Shown here in pieces: positions 45,286 to 59,659 of a DNA stretch of 64,000 nt (its first letter is position 1; each line of letters begins with the position of its first letter). The notes beneath the pieces are model-generated. The model was not told where the DNA came from, searched no databases, and saw only the letters and a program-made list of their open reading frames with translations. Position numbers and translations under genes: made by a program. The stretch comes from Neocallimastix lanati (nom. inval.) (lineage: Eukaryota > Neocallimastigomycota > Neocallimastigomycetes > Neocallimastigales > Neocallimastigaceae): assembly GCA_016946835.1 (NCBI GenBank), contig JACVTC010000002.1, positions 1 through 64,000 on the forward strand, given 5' to 3'.

Positions 45286-48200
45286 ATTATTATTTAAGTT
45301 TTAAATTTTCTTTAATTAAACATTTTATTATAATAAAGTTTTGTTTCATGTTATTATTCTAATTATTTATGTTTTATAATCATCATTATAAAATTTTTAA
45401 TAATTATTGAATTAATATTAATAAATATCTTTTATATTAATTTATTTGTTATAAAATATTAAATATGGGAATACTTCATTATTTATTTATATAAATATAT
45501 ATTTATATATTTTATTAAATTTATTTAATATTAAATTAATAGTTTTATATGTAATTAATAAATATAAATACATATTTTATAATTTTATTTCAAATTTTTA
45601 AACTCTATAATGTTATAATAACGGCCAAATAAAAAAAATCTTTAATTTTTTTTTTTAATCTTTGTTTTAAATAATAATTATAATTTTATATTTTTTTTTT
45701 AATCTTTGTTTTAAATAATAATTATAATTTTAAAAATAATTATAATTTTAACCTTAATAATACTAATAATAAAATTATTATTAATAAATTATCATTATAA
45801 ACCTTTTAAAGTTATTTACTTCATATTTATAAATATATTTTTATTTATTTATCTATTAAATAATATATTAAATATGGGAATATTTCATAATATTTTCTTT
45901 TTTAGATTATATAAAGAATGCTATTTTATAAACTTATTGCTTTAATAAAAAGATAATAAACTTTAAATTATAATTTTTAATATAAATTGTAATATCTATT
46001 TTTAAACTATAATCATTTTTACTTATTGTAAAGTTTTATAATATTACTTTATAATCTTTTTTTTTAAAAGCTCTGGAAAATTTAACTTTCTTTTTTCAAA
46101 AAAAAAAAAAAAAAAAAAAAATACAAGTTTTTAAAAATTTAAATATTATTTTTAAAAATTAATAATTATTTTTTTTGTTATATAATATATCAGTAATTTT
46201 TATATAAAAAAAATAAAAATAATTTAATAGTATTAGTATTAAATTCAATTACTTATAATATAAAAAAAAGTAGTATTAAATTCAATTACTTCTTTTTTTT
46301 TTTTATGTTATTTATAATTTTTAATTTGTTTTCATTTAAATAATATTAATTTTTTATCTCTACTTATTATTTTGTCCTTTTTTATTTTAATCTTTTTATT
46401 TTTATATTAATTTTAATATATACAATATTTGTTTTCTTTTCTTACTATAAATATAAATCACAGCATAATAATAATTATTAAATAATTATTATTTGTTTAT
46501 TGATTATTATTATTACTATTATCATCTTTATATTTATATTTTTAATTTTCATTAATTTAATATATATAAAAAATATATTGTATTGTTTTCTCTGTATAAA
46601 TATAAATTATTTCATAGTATAAAATTAATGGTAAGAAATATTAATAAATATTTAATTCATTCTTTATTTAATATTCAAACAAAATTAAATATTATATAAA
46701 AGTAAATACAATAAAGTTTTTTGAAATAAAAATATTTATTATAATTATATGAAGGTTATATGAAATATTTCGTTTTAATTTATTAAAATTTTTTATTGTA
46801 TAATAAATATTAACATATAGAATTGTTATGGTAATAAGTAAATTATAAATTATGTATTTCTTTGAAAATTATTAAATATTAAATATAATATAATTTTGAA
46901 GTTTCTGTTTCATGGTTTAATTATTTTTAATTAAAATAAAATTATTCTGTTATTTATTTTCATTATATGTATTTTTTCCATTATTAATTAGTTAATTTCA
47001 TATTTATAAATATTAAATATAGTTATTTTTTTTATTAAATAATATCAAATATGAGAAAGTCATTTTTTTTTATTTACTATTATATTCATTATTTCGTTTG
47101 AACTTAATATATATAATAAATTATAATTTTTAATAAATTTAAGGTTTAAAATTATACATATAAAAATATTTATTTATAAACTTTAATTTTATATATTTAT
47201 ATATTTTTAAAAGAATTAAGTTTTATCATATTTGTAACAAATTAAAAAAAAAAAAAAAAAAAAAAAAGAAAATAAATAAAATATAAATAAATTATAAATA
47301 AAAAATTAATATATAATAATAATATTAATATTTATATTTTTTAAAAATATTAAGTAAATTTTACAAGTAATATTTAATAAAATGTAACAAATAAAGAATT
47401 AAAATAGAAATAAAAAAATAAAGTATTATTCCTTCTATAATATTTACATTTATTAAGTTTAATAATCAAAATTTATTATATTTTATTTATTTTTGTTTCA
47501 AAATTCTAATTTTATAATATCATATTAAAATAGTTTTTAAGTTCTGACACAAATCTTTTTTTTTTATTTATTTTTTTCCCGCTATTCTGAAAGTATATGT
47601 TTGGAGAAAATATTTACTATATAATTAAAAAAAAAATTTTTTTATTAAATATTTTAATAATTAAATAATAATATTTAAATTTATAATTATTATATATGTT
47701 ATAATTTCATATAATATAATAAAAGGGTAACTAAAAAAAGAATGTTTCTTATTTACTTTTTGTTTGAAAATAGATTTATTAATAAACCAATAATTAATAT
47801 TAAAATAATTTTTATTATGAATATTGTAATATTTTTTTTTTTAATTCATAAATAATCCTTTTCAGGGATTACTAAAAAATTATAATAATAATATTTTAAT
47901 TTGTTTTTAACCTCTTGAATATTTAATTTTTTTAATTAGATCATTCTATTTCAAAAAGATATATAGAATATAAATAAAATTTTAATATCATTATAAATAA
48001 TTCAAATAAAATATTTTATATATTTTTATTTATATATTATCTTAATTAATTAATCTTTCAATGTTCTCAAGATAAATTTCCCTAAAATTTTCATAGAGTT
48101 CAAGGTTTTTTTTTTTTTTTTTTTAGTTTTATAGATATATATAAATATTTTTATCAATTTATAATTTTTTTAAAATTAAATAAAGATTATTTGATACGAA

Positions 48201-48872
48201 CATCATGAATTTTTAATTATTATAACATTATTAATAAAAAGTATTAATATTAGAAATTAACATTTTTTCACTATTATTATATAATAAAAAATCCTTACAA
48301 TGAATTAACTTAACATAAAGACATTAAATTAGTATTTATAATTATTTATTTTATATTATATTTAATATTATTTTTAAAATACTAAGTATAGTAAAGATCT
48401 TACAAAAATAACTTTTTTAATTAAAAAATAATTACAATATTTTGAAAAATAAATAAAATTTTAGATAATTCTTTAAAAGTTAGGTTTATATTAATAAAAT
48501 ATATTTAATTCATTTTTAATAATTCATTCTATGAAATATTAATTTTTAAATAATAATTTTTTTAATGAACATTAATTTTTTTATTTCACATTATAATATT
48601 CATAGTATACTATATATCATTTTAAATTTTTACATAATAATAATAATAATATAATAATCCATAAATTATTATATACATTTAACTTTTGAAAATAAAATAA
48701 AAAAATGAAATAGTTTTATCAATAACATATTTAAAAAAAAGAAAATATTTTTTTAAAAAAAATTATAAAAATATCATTATAGTGAATAATTATTTTTATT
48801 ATTCCTAAAAATAAATATTTATTTATAAAAAATATTAAATTATTAAAATTTAATTTTATAATAATTAACTTC

Positions 48873-50288
48873 TTATTGTGGACCAGCACTTTTAACAACA
48901 GAATTATAAACATTATTAACATTTTCAGCTGAATATTGATATGGAACTGAAATAAGTCCATCAGTTCGAGTAATAGAATTGCTATTGGCTGTGGATCCGA
49001 AATCATTATTACGTTGAACAACTGATCCTTCTTGTTTGGAATCAAGATTAGTGGAAATTGGTTTGTTAGCATTACGGAAAACGTTTCCTTCTACTAAAGC
49101 TTTAGCTCCCATACGAATATTAACTGAAGAAGTATCTACATTTTCATAAACATTATTAAAGACATGACCAGTACCAAAACGAAGAGATGGAAGACGAGAA
49201 CCAACATTCTTGAAGTAATTATGATGATAGGTAATATGTAATTTACCAGTATCTTCACTAGCATTACTATCACTATGACCAATTAAAGAAGCCTTGTAAT
49301 GATCATGAACATAATTCCAAGAAATAGTAATGTAATCGGAAGCATGAGTGAAATCAATTAAACCATCATAATAATCTTTACCATGGTTTCTATCATTGAA
49401 GAATTCACAATGATCAACCCAAATATTTGTAGATTTTTGAGCATTAATACAATCTTTATTAGAACCTAAACAGTAACTGAATTTAAGATTTTGAATAATG
49501 ATATTTTTAGCATTCTTAATCTTGAGACCAGCACCGGTAATACCCGAATTCTTATTAGCACCAATAAGAGAAGTGTTAGAATTGACAGTAACATCAGCAT
49601 TAAGTTTAATAATTCCATTAACTTTAATGATCTTAGCATTATTTCCTTTAAGAGCAGTTTCTAATTGAGATTGATTTGAAACAGTAATAGTTTGACCACC
49701 ACTACCACCATTAGTACCACCATTCATTGAAGCATAACCAATGACTCCTGAAGAAGCAGAAGCGTTAGATGTAGCATATTGAACATTTGGAGCATAACTA
49801 TTATTTTGAGGAATAGAAGCATTATTGGTAGGAGCTTTATTATTATTGCTAGCGTTATTCACATTTGAATTATTCACATTTGAATTATTCACATTTGAAT
49901 TATTCACATTTGAATTATTAGCATTGGAAGAAGGAGAAACTTCATTTGAAGGAACACATTGAGAATACCATTGATTCATGGATTTACAAGCATAACCAGA
50001 AGAACAACAAGTTACACCATTCCAAGTTGAACTAATTAAAAAAAAATTAAAAAAAAATATGTATATATAAAATATATAAAAAAAAGAAAATTTTTATATT
50101 TCATAATTAATATGATTTATCTTCAAATTAAAAATTATTTTTAAATTTATATTAAATTTTTTCAAAATAATAATAAATAATTAAATAAATAATAAATACC
50201 CTCCACATTGACCAAATGGAGATGCACAATTAGCAGCAAAAACGGAAGCGATATTAAATAAAGAAGTTATAATAATAAATGATTTCAT
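48873..50288 (-). CDS. CBM1-pectate lyase (PL1), copy 6
   Basis: Exon 1 is 50288-50200 and exon 2 is 50031-48873, with a 168-nt intron; 415 aa. Four SNVNN repeats and an ASNNNKAPTNN linker end like copies 1-4. The residue before Met 48 is Ser instead of Pro (KSMNQWYSQC). It has ENVDTSSVN and GLISVPY, with DTSS shared only with copy 8. Catalytic-region residues intact. A 332-bp solo LTR has inserted between its proximal 270 bases and upstream motif 1. Confidence 0.95.
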
Positions 50289-50569
50289 TTTTAATAATTA
50301 TAAAAGATAAATGATTTATTAATAAAATACAATATAATTATTTTATATATATAATTTTTTATAATAAATTATTATGGATATATTTATATTTTTTATTTAT
50401 CTAATAAATATAAAAAATATAATAATTTACAAAACAAAAAAAAAAAAAAATAAAAAAAATTTACTGGTATTTATAACAAATTTTAATATTTTTAAAAATT
50501 ATAAATTAATGAAAAGTACTATATACATTAATTAAAATGCATAAATATTATAGATAAATACATAATAAC

Positions 50570-50901
50570 TGTTATGAATTTTGAACTTTTGCAATTATCA
50601 TTTATTATATTTTGTTAATTTAGAAATATATGTTTATAAAATAATTACTATAGTATATTAAATAATTATATGTAATGTATTTTATATTATTATATTAATA
50701 TATGATATTGCTTATTAATATATTAATGGTATCATGTGATGTCATACCAATTATTTTAATGCTCATATATTATATAATAATTCAAGAATATAATTATTAG
50801 ATAGGAGTTCTTACTCATATAAATAAAATATTGTAATAATTAATATAATTGAATATATCAATAAATATATAGTATTAACTATAATTGTTATTTTTCTAAC
50901 A
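50570..50901. repeat. Solo LTR, 332 bp, with target duplication
   Basis: Begins TGTTATGAATTTTG and ends TTTTTCTAACA, with TGTTA...TAACA inverted ends. It is flanked by a perfect 5-bp duplication ATAAC (50565-50569 and 50902-50906). The paralogous spacers (for example 24988-25010) show the uninterrupted site. A TATA-like CATATAAATAAAA lies at about 50817. Its sequence is unlike the Copia-1 LTR apart from the termini, so it is another family. Confidence 0.88.
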
Positions 50902-50960
50902 ATAACATTATTTAAATATTTTGACTAAATTTAATTTCATTATAATATTAATATAACAAA

Positions 50961-50977
50961 TGGAGGGAAAATTTTTA
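50961..50977 (-). promoter_or_regulatory. Conserved upstream motif 1, copy 6
   Basis: TGGAGGGAAAATTTTTA, now 673 bases upstream because of the 337-bp insertion; without it the distance would be 336. Confidence 0.45.
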
Positions 50978-51218
50978 TAAAGTTTATATATTAATAATTA
51001 ATTATATAATAAATTAAAAATTTATTAATAAATTTTAATAAATATTAAAATATATTTTATTTTTTTTAAATTAATTATCATTATTAATAAATTATATATT
51101 TAAAAAAATTCGTTTTAAACTAATAGGATATTTTTTATAAAATTACTATTTAAATAATTTTTACTATATTTTATTGTTATATAAATTAAAATAATATAAA
51201 TAAAAAATAAACACTTTT

Positions 51219-51250
51219 GTACATTGCCATTATTTTATTTGCGGTGTACA
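51219..51250 (-). promoter_or_regulatory. Degenerate upstream motif 2, copy 6
   Basis: Reads TTGTACATTGCCATTATTTT then ATTTGCGGTGTACA, so the GGTAAATTGCTT core has been lost while both GTACA ends remain. Confidence 0.35.
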
Positions 51251-52483
51251 TATTATTATTTAAGTTTAAAATTTTCTTTAATTAAACATATAAAGTTTTG
51301 TTTCATGTTATTATTCTTACTAGTTATAAATAATATTTATATTTTATTATCATCATTATAAAATATTTAATAATTATTGAATTAATATTAATTAATATCT
51401 TTTCTATTAATTTATTTATTAAAAAATATTATATATGGGTATAACTCATTATTTATATTTATATAAATATATATATTTTAATATGATTTATATGAAATTA
51501 ATATATACAAATACATGTATTTTGTATATTTTATAAATAATTATTTTTAAAATTTTTAAAGTAATATAATAAAAAGATAAGGAAAAAAAAATCTATATTA
51601 TTATCATTTTGTTTTAAATAATAATTATAATTATAAAAATAATTATAATATTAATTTTAGCATTAATTATACTAATAATAAATTATTATTATGAATCTTT
51701 CAATGTTATAAACTTCATATTTATAAATATATTTTTATTTATTTATCAATTAAATAATATATTAAATATGGGAATATTTCATTATATTTTCTTTTTTAGA
51801 TTATATTAATTACATGAAATTAATATAAATTATATATATATTATAGTTATATTTTAATATACTTTTATTATATTTTTAAATAATTCAAATTCAATAAAAA
51901 GATTAATAATAAAAAATGTTTTTTATAAACTTTTTGCTTTAATAAAAAGATAATAATAGATACATTATAATATTTAATATAAATCATTATTTATATTTTT
52001 AAACTATAATCGTTATTACTGAATGTAAAGTTTTAAATATTACTTGATTATCTTTTTTTTTTTAAACCTCTGGAATATTTAATTTTCTTTAAAAAAAAAA
52101 ATGCAAATATTTAAAAATATAAATATTAATTTTTAAAAATTAATAATTATTTTTTTATGTTATATAATATTTCAGTAATTCTTATTTAAAAAATAAAAAT
52201 TTAAAATAATTTAATACTATTAGTATTAAATTCAATTTCTTCTTTTTTTTATATTATTTATAATTTTTAAAATTCTATTATTTAAATAATATTAATTTTT
52301 TATCTACTAATTATTTTGTTCTTTCTTTGAAATTTTTTAAATATTAAATATAATTTTAAAGTTTTGGTTTCATGTTACATTTCTTTTTAATTAAAAAAAA
52401 AAAAAAAAATTTTTTTTTTATTTATTTTCATTATATGTATTTAATAGTTAATTAGTTAATTCCATATTTATAAATATATTAAA

Positions 52484-52534
<51 letters not shown>

Positions 52535-52732
52535 ATAATATTAAATATGAGAATGTCATTTTTTTATTTACTATTATATTCATTATTTAGTTTGAACTTA
52601 ATATATATAATAAATAATATTTTTTTAATAAATTTAAGGTTTAGAATTATACATATAAAAATATTTATTTATAAATTTAATTATATATATTTATATATTT
52701 TTAAAAGAATTAAGTTTTATCATATTTGTAAC

Positions 52733-52769
<37 letters not shown>

Positions 52770-53664
52770 AAATAAAATAAAATAAACAAATGAATAGAAA
52801 ATACATAAAAAATAAATATATTATAAATAAAAAATTAATATATTATATATTACATAAATATTTATATTTTTTAAAATTATTAAGTAAAATTTCCAAGTAA
52901 TATTTAAGAAAAAAGGTAACAAATAAAGAATAAAAATAGAAATAAAAAAATTAAGTATTATTCCTTGTATAATATTTACATTTATTAAGTATAATAATCA
53001 AAATTTATTATATTTTATTTATTTTTGTTTCAAAATTCTAATTTTATATTAAAATGGTTTTTAAGTTCTGACACAGATCCTTTTTTTTTTTTTTTCCCGC
53101 TATTTTGAAAATATAAAAAATAATTTTTATTTGAATTATTTTAATAATTAAATATTAATATTTAAATTCATAATTATTATATTATACTATTTGATTTTTA
53201 TTTATATATATATTTTTTTGACACATTTTTTATTTAATTATAAAATATTAATTATATATAGATATATTTTTTATTTATAAAATATATGAATATATTTTTA
53301 ATTTGATATTATCTCATATAAAATTTTCATATAATACAATAAAAAGGTAACAGGAAAAAAAGTTTTTCATTATCTTTTTGTTTGAAAATAAAATTAAAAT
53401 TATAATAATAATTATATTTAAATAATTATTAGGAAAATTGTAATATCTTTATTATACTATAAATAATCCTTTACAGTGATTGTGAAATTTTATAACAATA
53501 ATATATGAATTTTTTTTCACTTCTTGAATATTTAATTTTTTTTTTTAAAAAAAAAAAAAATAAAATAAAATAAAGTAACGAATAAATAATAATTTTGCTA
53601 TATATATTTAAAAATTTATAATCAATTATTTTTTGTAAATATAATGTTCAAATATAATATTTCA

Positions 53665-53695
<31 letters not shown>

Positions 53696-54050
53696 GTTTT
53701 GTTTTTATTAATAAATTTTACATTAAAAAAACATTTTATTTAAATTTTTATATTTTTATTTCATAATACATTATTTAATACATCATTACATCATTTTAAT
53801 TTGTATATATTAATAAAAAAATAATAATCAATAAATTATTATATACATTTAACTTTTGAAATAGAATAAAAAAATAAAATTAAATAATTTTATATATAAT
53901 ATATTTAAAAAAAAAGACAATCTTTTTTAAAAAAAATAATTTATAAAAATATCATTATAGTGAATAATTATTTTTATTATTCCTATAAATAAATATTTAT
54001 TTATAAAAAATATTAAATTATTATAATTTAATTTTATAATAATTAACTTC

Positions 54051-55444
54051 TTATTGTGGACCAGCACTTTTAACAACAGAATTGTAAACATTATTAACAT
54101 TTTCAGTTGAATATTGATATGGAACTGAAGTAAGTCCATCAGTTCGAGTAATAGAATTGCTATTGGCTGTGGATCCGAAATCATTATTACGTTGAACAAC
54201 TGATCCTTCTTGTTTAGAATCAAGATTAGTGGAAATTGGTTTGTTAGCATTACGGAAAACGTTACCTTCTACTAAAGCTTTAGCTCCCATACGAATATTA
54301 ACTGAGGAAGCTTCTATATTTTCATAAACATTATTAAAGACATGACCAGTACCAAAACGAAGAGATGGAAGACGAGAACCAACATTCTTGAAGTAATTAT
54401 GATGGTAGGTAATATGTAATTTACCAGTATCTTCACTAGCATTACTATCACTATGACCAATTAAAGAAGCCTTGTAATGATCATGAACATAATTCCAAGA
54501 AATAGTAATGTAATCGGAAGCATGAGTGAAATCAATTAAACCATCATAATAATCTTTACCATGGTTTCTATCATTGAAGAATTCACAATGATCAACCCAA
54601 ATATTTGTAGATTTTTGAGCATTAATACAATCTTTATTAGAACCTAAACAATAACTGAATTTAAGATTTTGAATAATGATATTTTTAGCATTCTTAATCT
54701 TGAGACCAGCACCAGTAATACCTGAATTCTTATTAGCACCAATAAGAGAAGTGTTAGAATTGACAGTAACATCAGCATTAAGTTTAATAATTCCATTAAC
54801 TTTAATGATCTTAGCATCATTTCCTTTAAGAGCAGTTTCTAATTGAGATTGATTTGAAACAGTAATAGTTTGACCACCACTACCACCATTAGTACCACCA
54901 TTCATTGAAGCATAACCAATGACTCCTGAAGAAGCAGAAGCGTTAGATGTAGCATATTGAACATTTGGAGCATAACTATTATTTTGAGGAATAGAAGCAT
55001 TATTGATAGGGGCTTTATTATTGCCAGAGTTATTCACATTTGAATTATTCACATTTGAATTATTCACATTTGAATTATTAGCATTGGAAGGAGAAACTTC
55101 ATTTGAAGGAACACATTGAGAATACCATTGATTCATGGGTTTACAAGCATAACCAGAAGAACAACAAGTTACACCATTCCAAGTAGAACTAATTAAAAAA
55201 AATTTAGAAAAATATATGTATATAGAAAATATATAAAAAAAGAAAATTTTTATATTTCATAATTAATATGATTTATCTTCAAATTAAATATTATTTTTAA
55301 ATTTATATTAAATTTTTTCAAAATAATAATAAATAATTAAATAAATAATAAATACCCTCCACATTGACCAAATGGAGATACACAATTAGCAGCAAAAACG
55401 GAAGCGATATTAAATAAAGAAGATAAAATAATAACTGATTTCAT
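54051..55444 (-). CDS. CBM1-pectate lyase (PL1), copy 7
   Basis: Exon 1 is 55444-55356 and exon 2 is 55188-54051, with a 167-nt intron; 408 aa. The linker (SPSNA, three SNVNN, SGNNKAPINN) matches copy 5, its partner in the 10.8-kb duplication. Exon 1 is the most diverged of the set: MKSVIILSSLFNIA and NCVSPFGQC (Val for Ala beside the first CBM1 Cys). Also KGNDAK and QYSTENV. All six CBM1 Cys and the PL1 motifs are kept. Confidence 0.95.
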
Positions 55445-55766
55445 TTTTAATAATAATAAAAGACTAATGATTTATTAATAAAATTTAATATAATTATTTA
55501 ATATATATATTTTTTTATAATAAATTAATAAATTATTTTTTAATATGTAAATATTTTTTATTTATTTAATAAATATAAAATATATAATTATTAAAATAAA
55601 AAATAAAATAAAGAAAATTTACTGTATTTATAAAAAATTTTAAAATTTTTATAAATTTATAAATTTATAAATAATATTATTTAAATTAAAATATATGAAT
55701 ATTATGAAAGATATTCTTTAAAATTTTGACTAAAATTTAATTTCATTATAATATTAATATAATAAA

Positions 55767-55783
55767 TGGAGGGAAAATTTTTA
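55767..55783 (-). promoter_or_regulatory. Conserved upstream motif 1, copy 7
   Basis: TGGAGGGAAAATTTTTA, 323 bases upstream; restores the G that copy 5 has lost. Confidence 0.5.
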
Positions 55784-56018
55784 TAAAGTTTATATATTAA
55801 TAATTTATTATATAATAAATTAAAAATTTATTAAAAAATTTTAATAAATATTAAAATATATTTTATTTTTTTTTAAATTACGAAATTATCATTATTAATT
55901 AATTATATATTTAAAAAAAATTCTTTTTAAACTAATAGGATATTTTTTATAAAATTATTCTTCAAATTTTTTTATTGTTATATAAATTAAAATAATATAA
56001 ATAAAATTTATACACTTT

Positions 56019-56057
56019 TGTACAGGTAAATTGCTTGCCGTTATTTGTGGTGTACAT
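56019..56057 (-). promoter_or_regulatory. Conserved upstream motif 2, copy 7
   Basis: TTGTACAGGTAAATTGCTTG then CCGTTATTTGTGGTGTACAT, consensus form, about 575-615 bases upstream. Confidence 0.4.
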
Positions 56058-58867
56058 ATTATTATTTAAGTTTTAAATTTTCTTTAATTAAACATTTTAT
56101 TATAATAAAGTTTTGTTTCATGTTATTATTCTAATTATTTATGTTTTATAATCATCATTATAAAATTTTTAATAATTATTGAATTAATATTAATAAATAT
56201 CTTTTATATTAATTTATTTATTATAAAATATTAAATATGGGAATACTTCTTTATTTATATTTATATAAATATATATTTATATATTTTATTAAATTTATTT
56301 AATATTAAATTAATAGTTTTATATGGAATTAATAAATATAAATACATATTTTATAATTTTATTTCAAATTTTTAAACTCTATAATGTTATAATAACGGCC
56401 AAATAAAAAAAATCTTTATTTTTTTTTTTAATCTTTGTTTTAAATAATAATTATAATTATATATTTTTTTTTTAATCTTTGTTTTAAATAATAATTATAA
56501 TTTTAAAAATAATTATAATTTTAACCTTAATAATACTAATAATAAAATTATTATTAATAAATTATCATTATAAACCTTTTAAAGTTATTTACTTCATATT
56601 TATAAATATATTTTTATTTATTTATCTATTAAATAATATATTAAATATGGGAATATTTCATAATATTTTCTTTTTTAGATTATATAAAGAATGCTATTTT
56701 ATAAGCTTATTGCTTTAATAAAAAGATAATAAACTTTAAATTATAATTTTTAATATAAATTGTTATATCTATTTTTAAACTATAATCATTTTTACTTATT
56801 GTAAAGTTTTATAATATTACTTTATAATCTTTTTTTTTAAAAGCTCTGGAAAATTTAACTTTCTTTTTTCAAAAAAAAAAAAAAAAAAAAATACAAGTTT
56901 TTAAAAATTTAAATATTATTTTTAAAAATTAATAATTATTTTTTTTGTTATATAATATATCAGTAATTTTTATATAAAAAAAATAAAAATAATTTAATAG
57001 TATTAGTATTAAATTCAATTACTTATAATATAAAAAAAAGTAGTATTAAATTCAATTACTTCTTTTTTTTTTTTTATGTTATTTATAATTTTTAATTTGT
57101 TTTCATTTAAATAATATTAATTTTTTATCTCTACTTATTATTTTGTCCTTTTTTATTTTAATCTTTTTATTTTTATATTAATTTTAATATATACAATATT
57201 TGTTTTCTTTTCTTACTATAAATATAAATCACAGCATAATAATAATTATTAAATAATTATTATTTGTTTATTGATTATTATTATTACTATTATCTTTATA
57301 TTTATATTTTTAATTTTCATTAATTTAATATATATAAAAAATATATTGTATTGTTTTCTCTGTATAAATATAAATTATTTCATAGTATAAAATTAATGGT
57401 AAAAAATATTAATAAATATTTAATTCATTCTTTATTTAATATTCAAACAAAATTAAATATTATATAAAAGTAAATACAATAAAGTTTTTAGAAATAAAAA
57501 TATTTATTATAATTATATGAAGGTTATATGAAATATTTCGTTTTTATTTATTAAAATTTTTTATTGTATAATAAATATTAACATATAGAATTGTTATGGT
57601 AATAAGTAAATTATAAATTATGTATTTCTTTGAAAATTATTAAATATTAAATATAATATAATTTTGAAGTTTCTGTTTCATGTTTTAATTATTTTTAATT
57701 AAAATAAAATTATTCTGTTATTTATTTTCATTATATGTATTTTTTCCATTATTAATTAGTTAATTTCATATTTATAAATATTAAATATAGTTATTTTTTT
57801 TATTAAATAATATCAAATATGAGAAAGTCATTTTTTTTTATTTACTATTATATTCATTATTTCGTTTGAACTTAATATATATAATAAATTATAATTTTTA
57901 ATAAATTTAAGGTTTAAAATTATACATATAAAAATATTTATTTATAAACTTTAATTTTATATATTTATATATTTTTAAAAGAATTAAGTTTTATCATATT
58001 TGTAACAAATTAAAAAAAAAAAAAAAAAAAAAAAGAAAATAAATAAAATATAAATAAATTATAAATAAAAAATTAATATATAATAATAATATTAATATTT
58101 ATATTTTTTAAAAATATTAAGTAAATTTTACAAGTAATATTTAATAAAATGTAACAAATAAAGAATTAAAATAGAAATAAAAAAATAAAGTATTATTCCT
58201 TCTATAATATTTACAATTATTAAGTTTAATAATCAAAATTTATTATATTTTATTTATTTTTGTTTCAAAATTCTAATTTTATAATATCATATTAAAATAG
58301 TTTTTAAGTTCTGACACAAATCTTTTTTTTTTATTTATTTTTTTCCCGCTATTCTGAAAGTATATGTTTGGAGAAAATATTTACTATATAATTAAAAAAA
58401 AAATTTTTTTATTAAATATTTTAATAATTAAATAATAATATTTAAATTTATAATTATTATATATATTATAATTTCATATAATATAATAAAAGGGTAACTA
58501 AAAAAAGAATGTTTCTTATTTACTTTTTGTTTGAAAATAGATTTATTAATAAACTAATAATTAATATTAAAATAATTTTTATTATGAAAATTGTAATATT
58601 TTTTTTTTAATTCATAAATAATCCTTTTCAGGGATTACTAAAAAATTATAATAATAATATTTTAATTTGTTTTTAACCTTTTGAATATTTAATTTTTTTA
58701 ATTAGATCATTCTATTTCAAAAAGATATATAGAATATAAATAAAATTTTAATATCATTATAAATAATTCAAATAAAATATTTTATATATTTTTATTTATA
58801 TATTATCTTAATTAATTAATCTTTCAATGTTCTCAAGATAAATTTCCCTAAATTTTTCATAGAGTTC

Positions 58868-58871
<4 letters not shown>

Positions 58872-58914
<43 letters not shown>
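58872..58914. repeat. Poly-T run of 43
   Basis: Uninterrupted T run. The homologous site in spacer 5-6 has 19, so it expanded or contracted after the duplication, or its length is an assembly estimate. Confidence 0.9.
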
Positions 58915-58916
<2 letters not shown>

Positions 58917-59659
58917 TTTTATAGATATATATAAATATTTATATCAATTTATAATTTTTTTAAAATTAAATAAAAATTATTTGATACGAACATCATGAAT
59001 TTTTAATTATTATAACATTATTAATAAAAAGCATTAATATTAGAAATTAACATTTTTTTCATTATTATTATATAATATAAAATCCTTTTAATGAATTAAC
59101 TTAACATAAAGACATTAGTATGTATAATTATTTAATTTATTATTATATAAAATATTATTTTTAAAATATTAAGTAAAGTAAAGATCTTATAAAAAAAACT
59201 TTTTTAATTAAAAAATAATTACAATATTTTGAAAAATAAATAAAATTTTAGATAATTCTTTAAAAGTTAGGTTTATATTAATAAAATATATTTAATTCAT
59301 TTTTAATAATTCATTCTATGAAATATTAATTTTTAAATAATAATTTTTTTAATGAACATTAATTTTTTTATTTCACATTATAATATTCATAGTATAATAT
59401 ATATCATTTTAAATTTTTACATAATAATAATAATAGTATAATAATCCATAAATTATTATATACATTTAACTTTTGAAAATAAAATAAAAAAATGAAATAG
59501 TTTTATCAATAACATATTTAAAAAAAAGAAAATATTTTTTTAAAAAAAATAATAAAAATATCATTATAGTGAATAATTATTTTTATTATTCCTAAAAATA
59601 AATATTTATTTATAAAAAATATTAAATTATTAAAATTTAATTTTATAATAATTAACTTC

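Larger units (their letters stand above)
44693..48872. other. Spacer between copies 5 and 6
   Basis: No gene. Nearly identical over its length to 55445-59659 (spacer 7-8), including two tandem copies of TTTTTTTTTTAATCTTTG near 45640-45715. It contains a 19-T run at 48106-48124. Confidence 0.75.
50289..54050. other. Spacer between copies 6 and 7, with a solo LTR
   Basis: No gene. Upstream region of copy 6 with the inserted LTR (50570-50901), then spacer that resembles 33265-35125 plus 40910-41450 rather than spacer 5-6. It contains an (ATT)n run at about 52483-52531, a poly-A run at 52739-52767 and a poly-T run at about 53670-53694. Confidence 0.7.
55445..59659. other. Spacer between copies 7 and 8
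   Basis: No gene. Near-identical duplicate of 44693-48872. The clearest difference is the poly-T run at 58872-58914 (43 T) against 19 T in the other copy. Confidence 0.75.

Noticed and set aside
52547-52780. Possible small secreted protein (MRMSFFYLLLYSLFSLNL...)
   Set aside because: The homologous spacer positions (21272, 47049, 57818) carry early stops or frame changes, and the C-terminus is a poly-A readout. Composition, not conservation, explains it.
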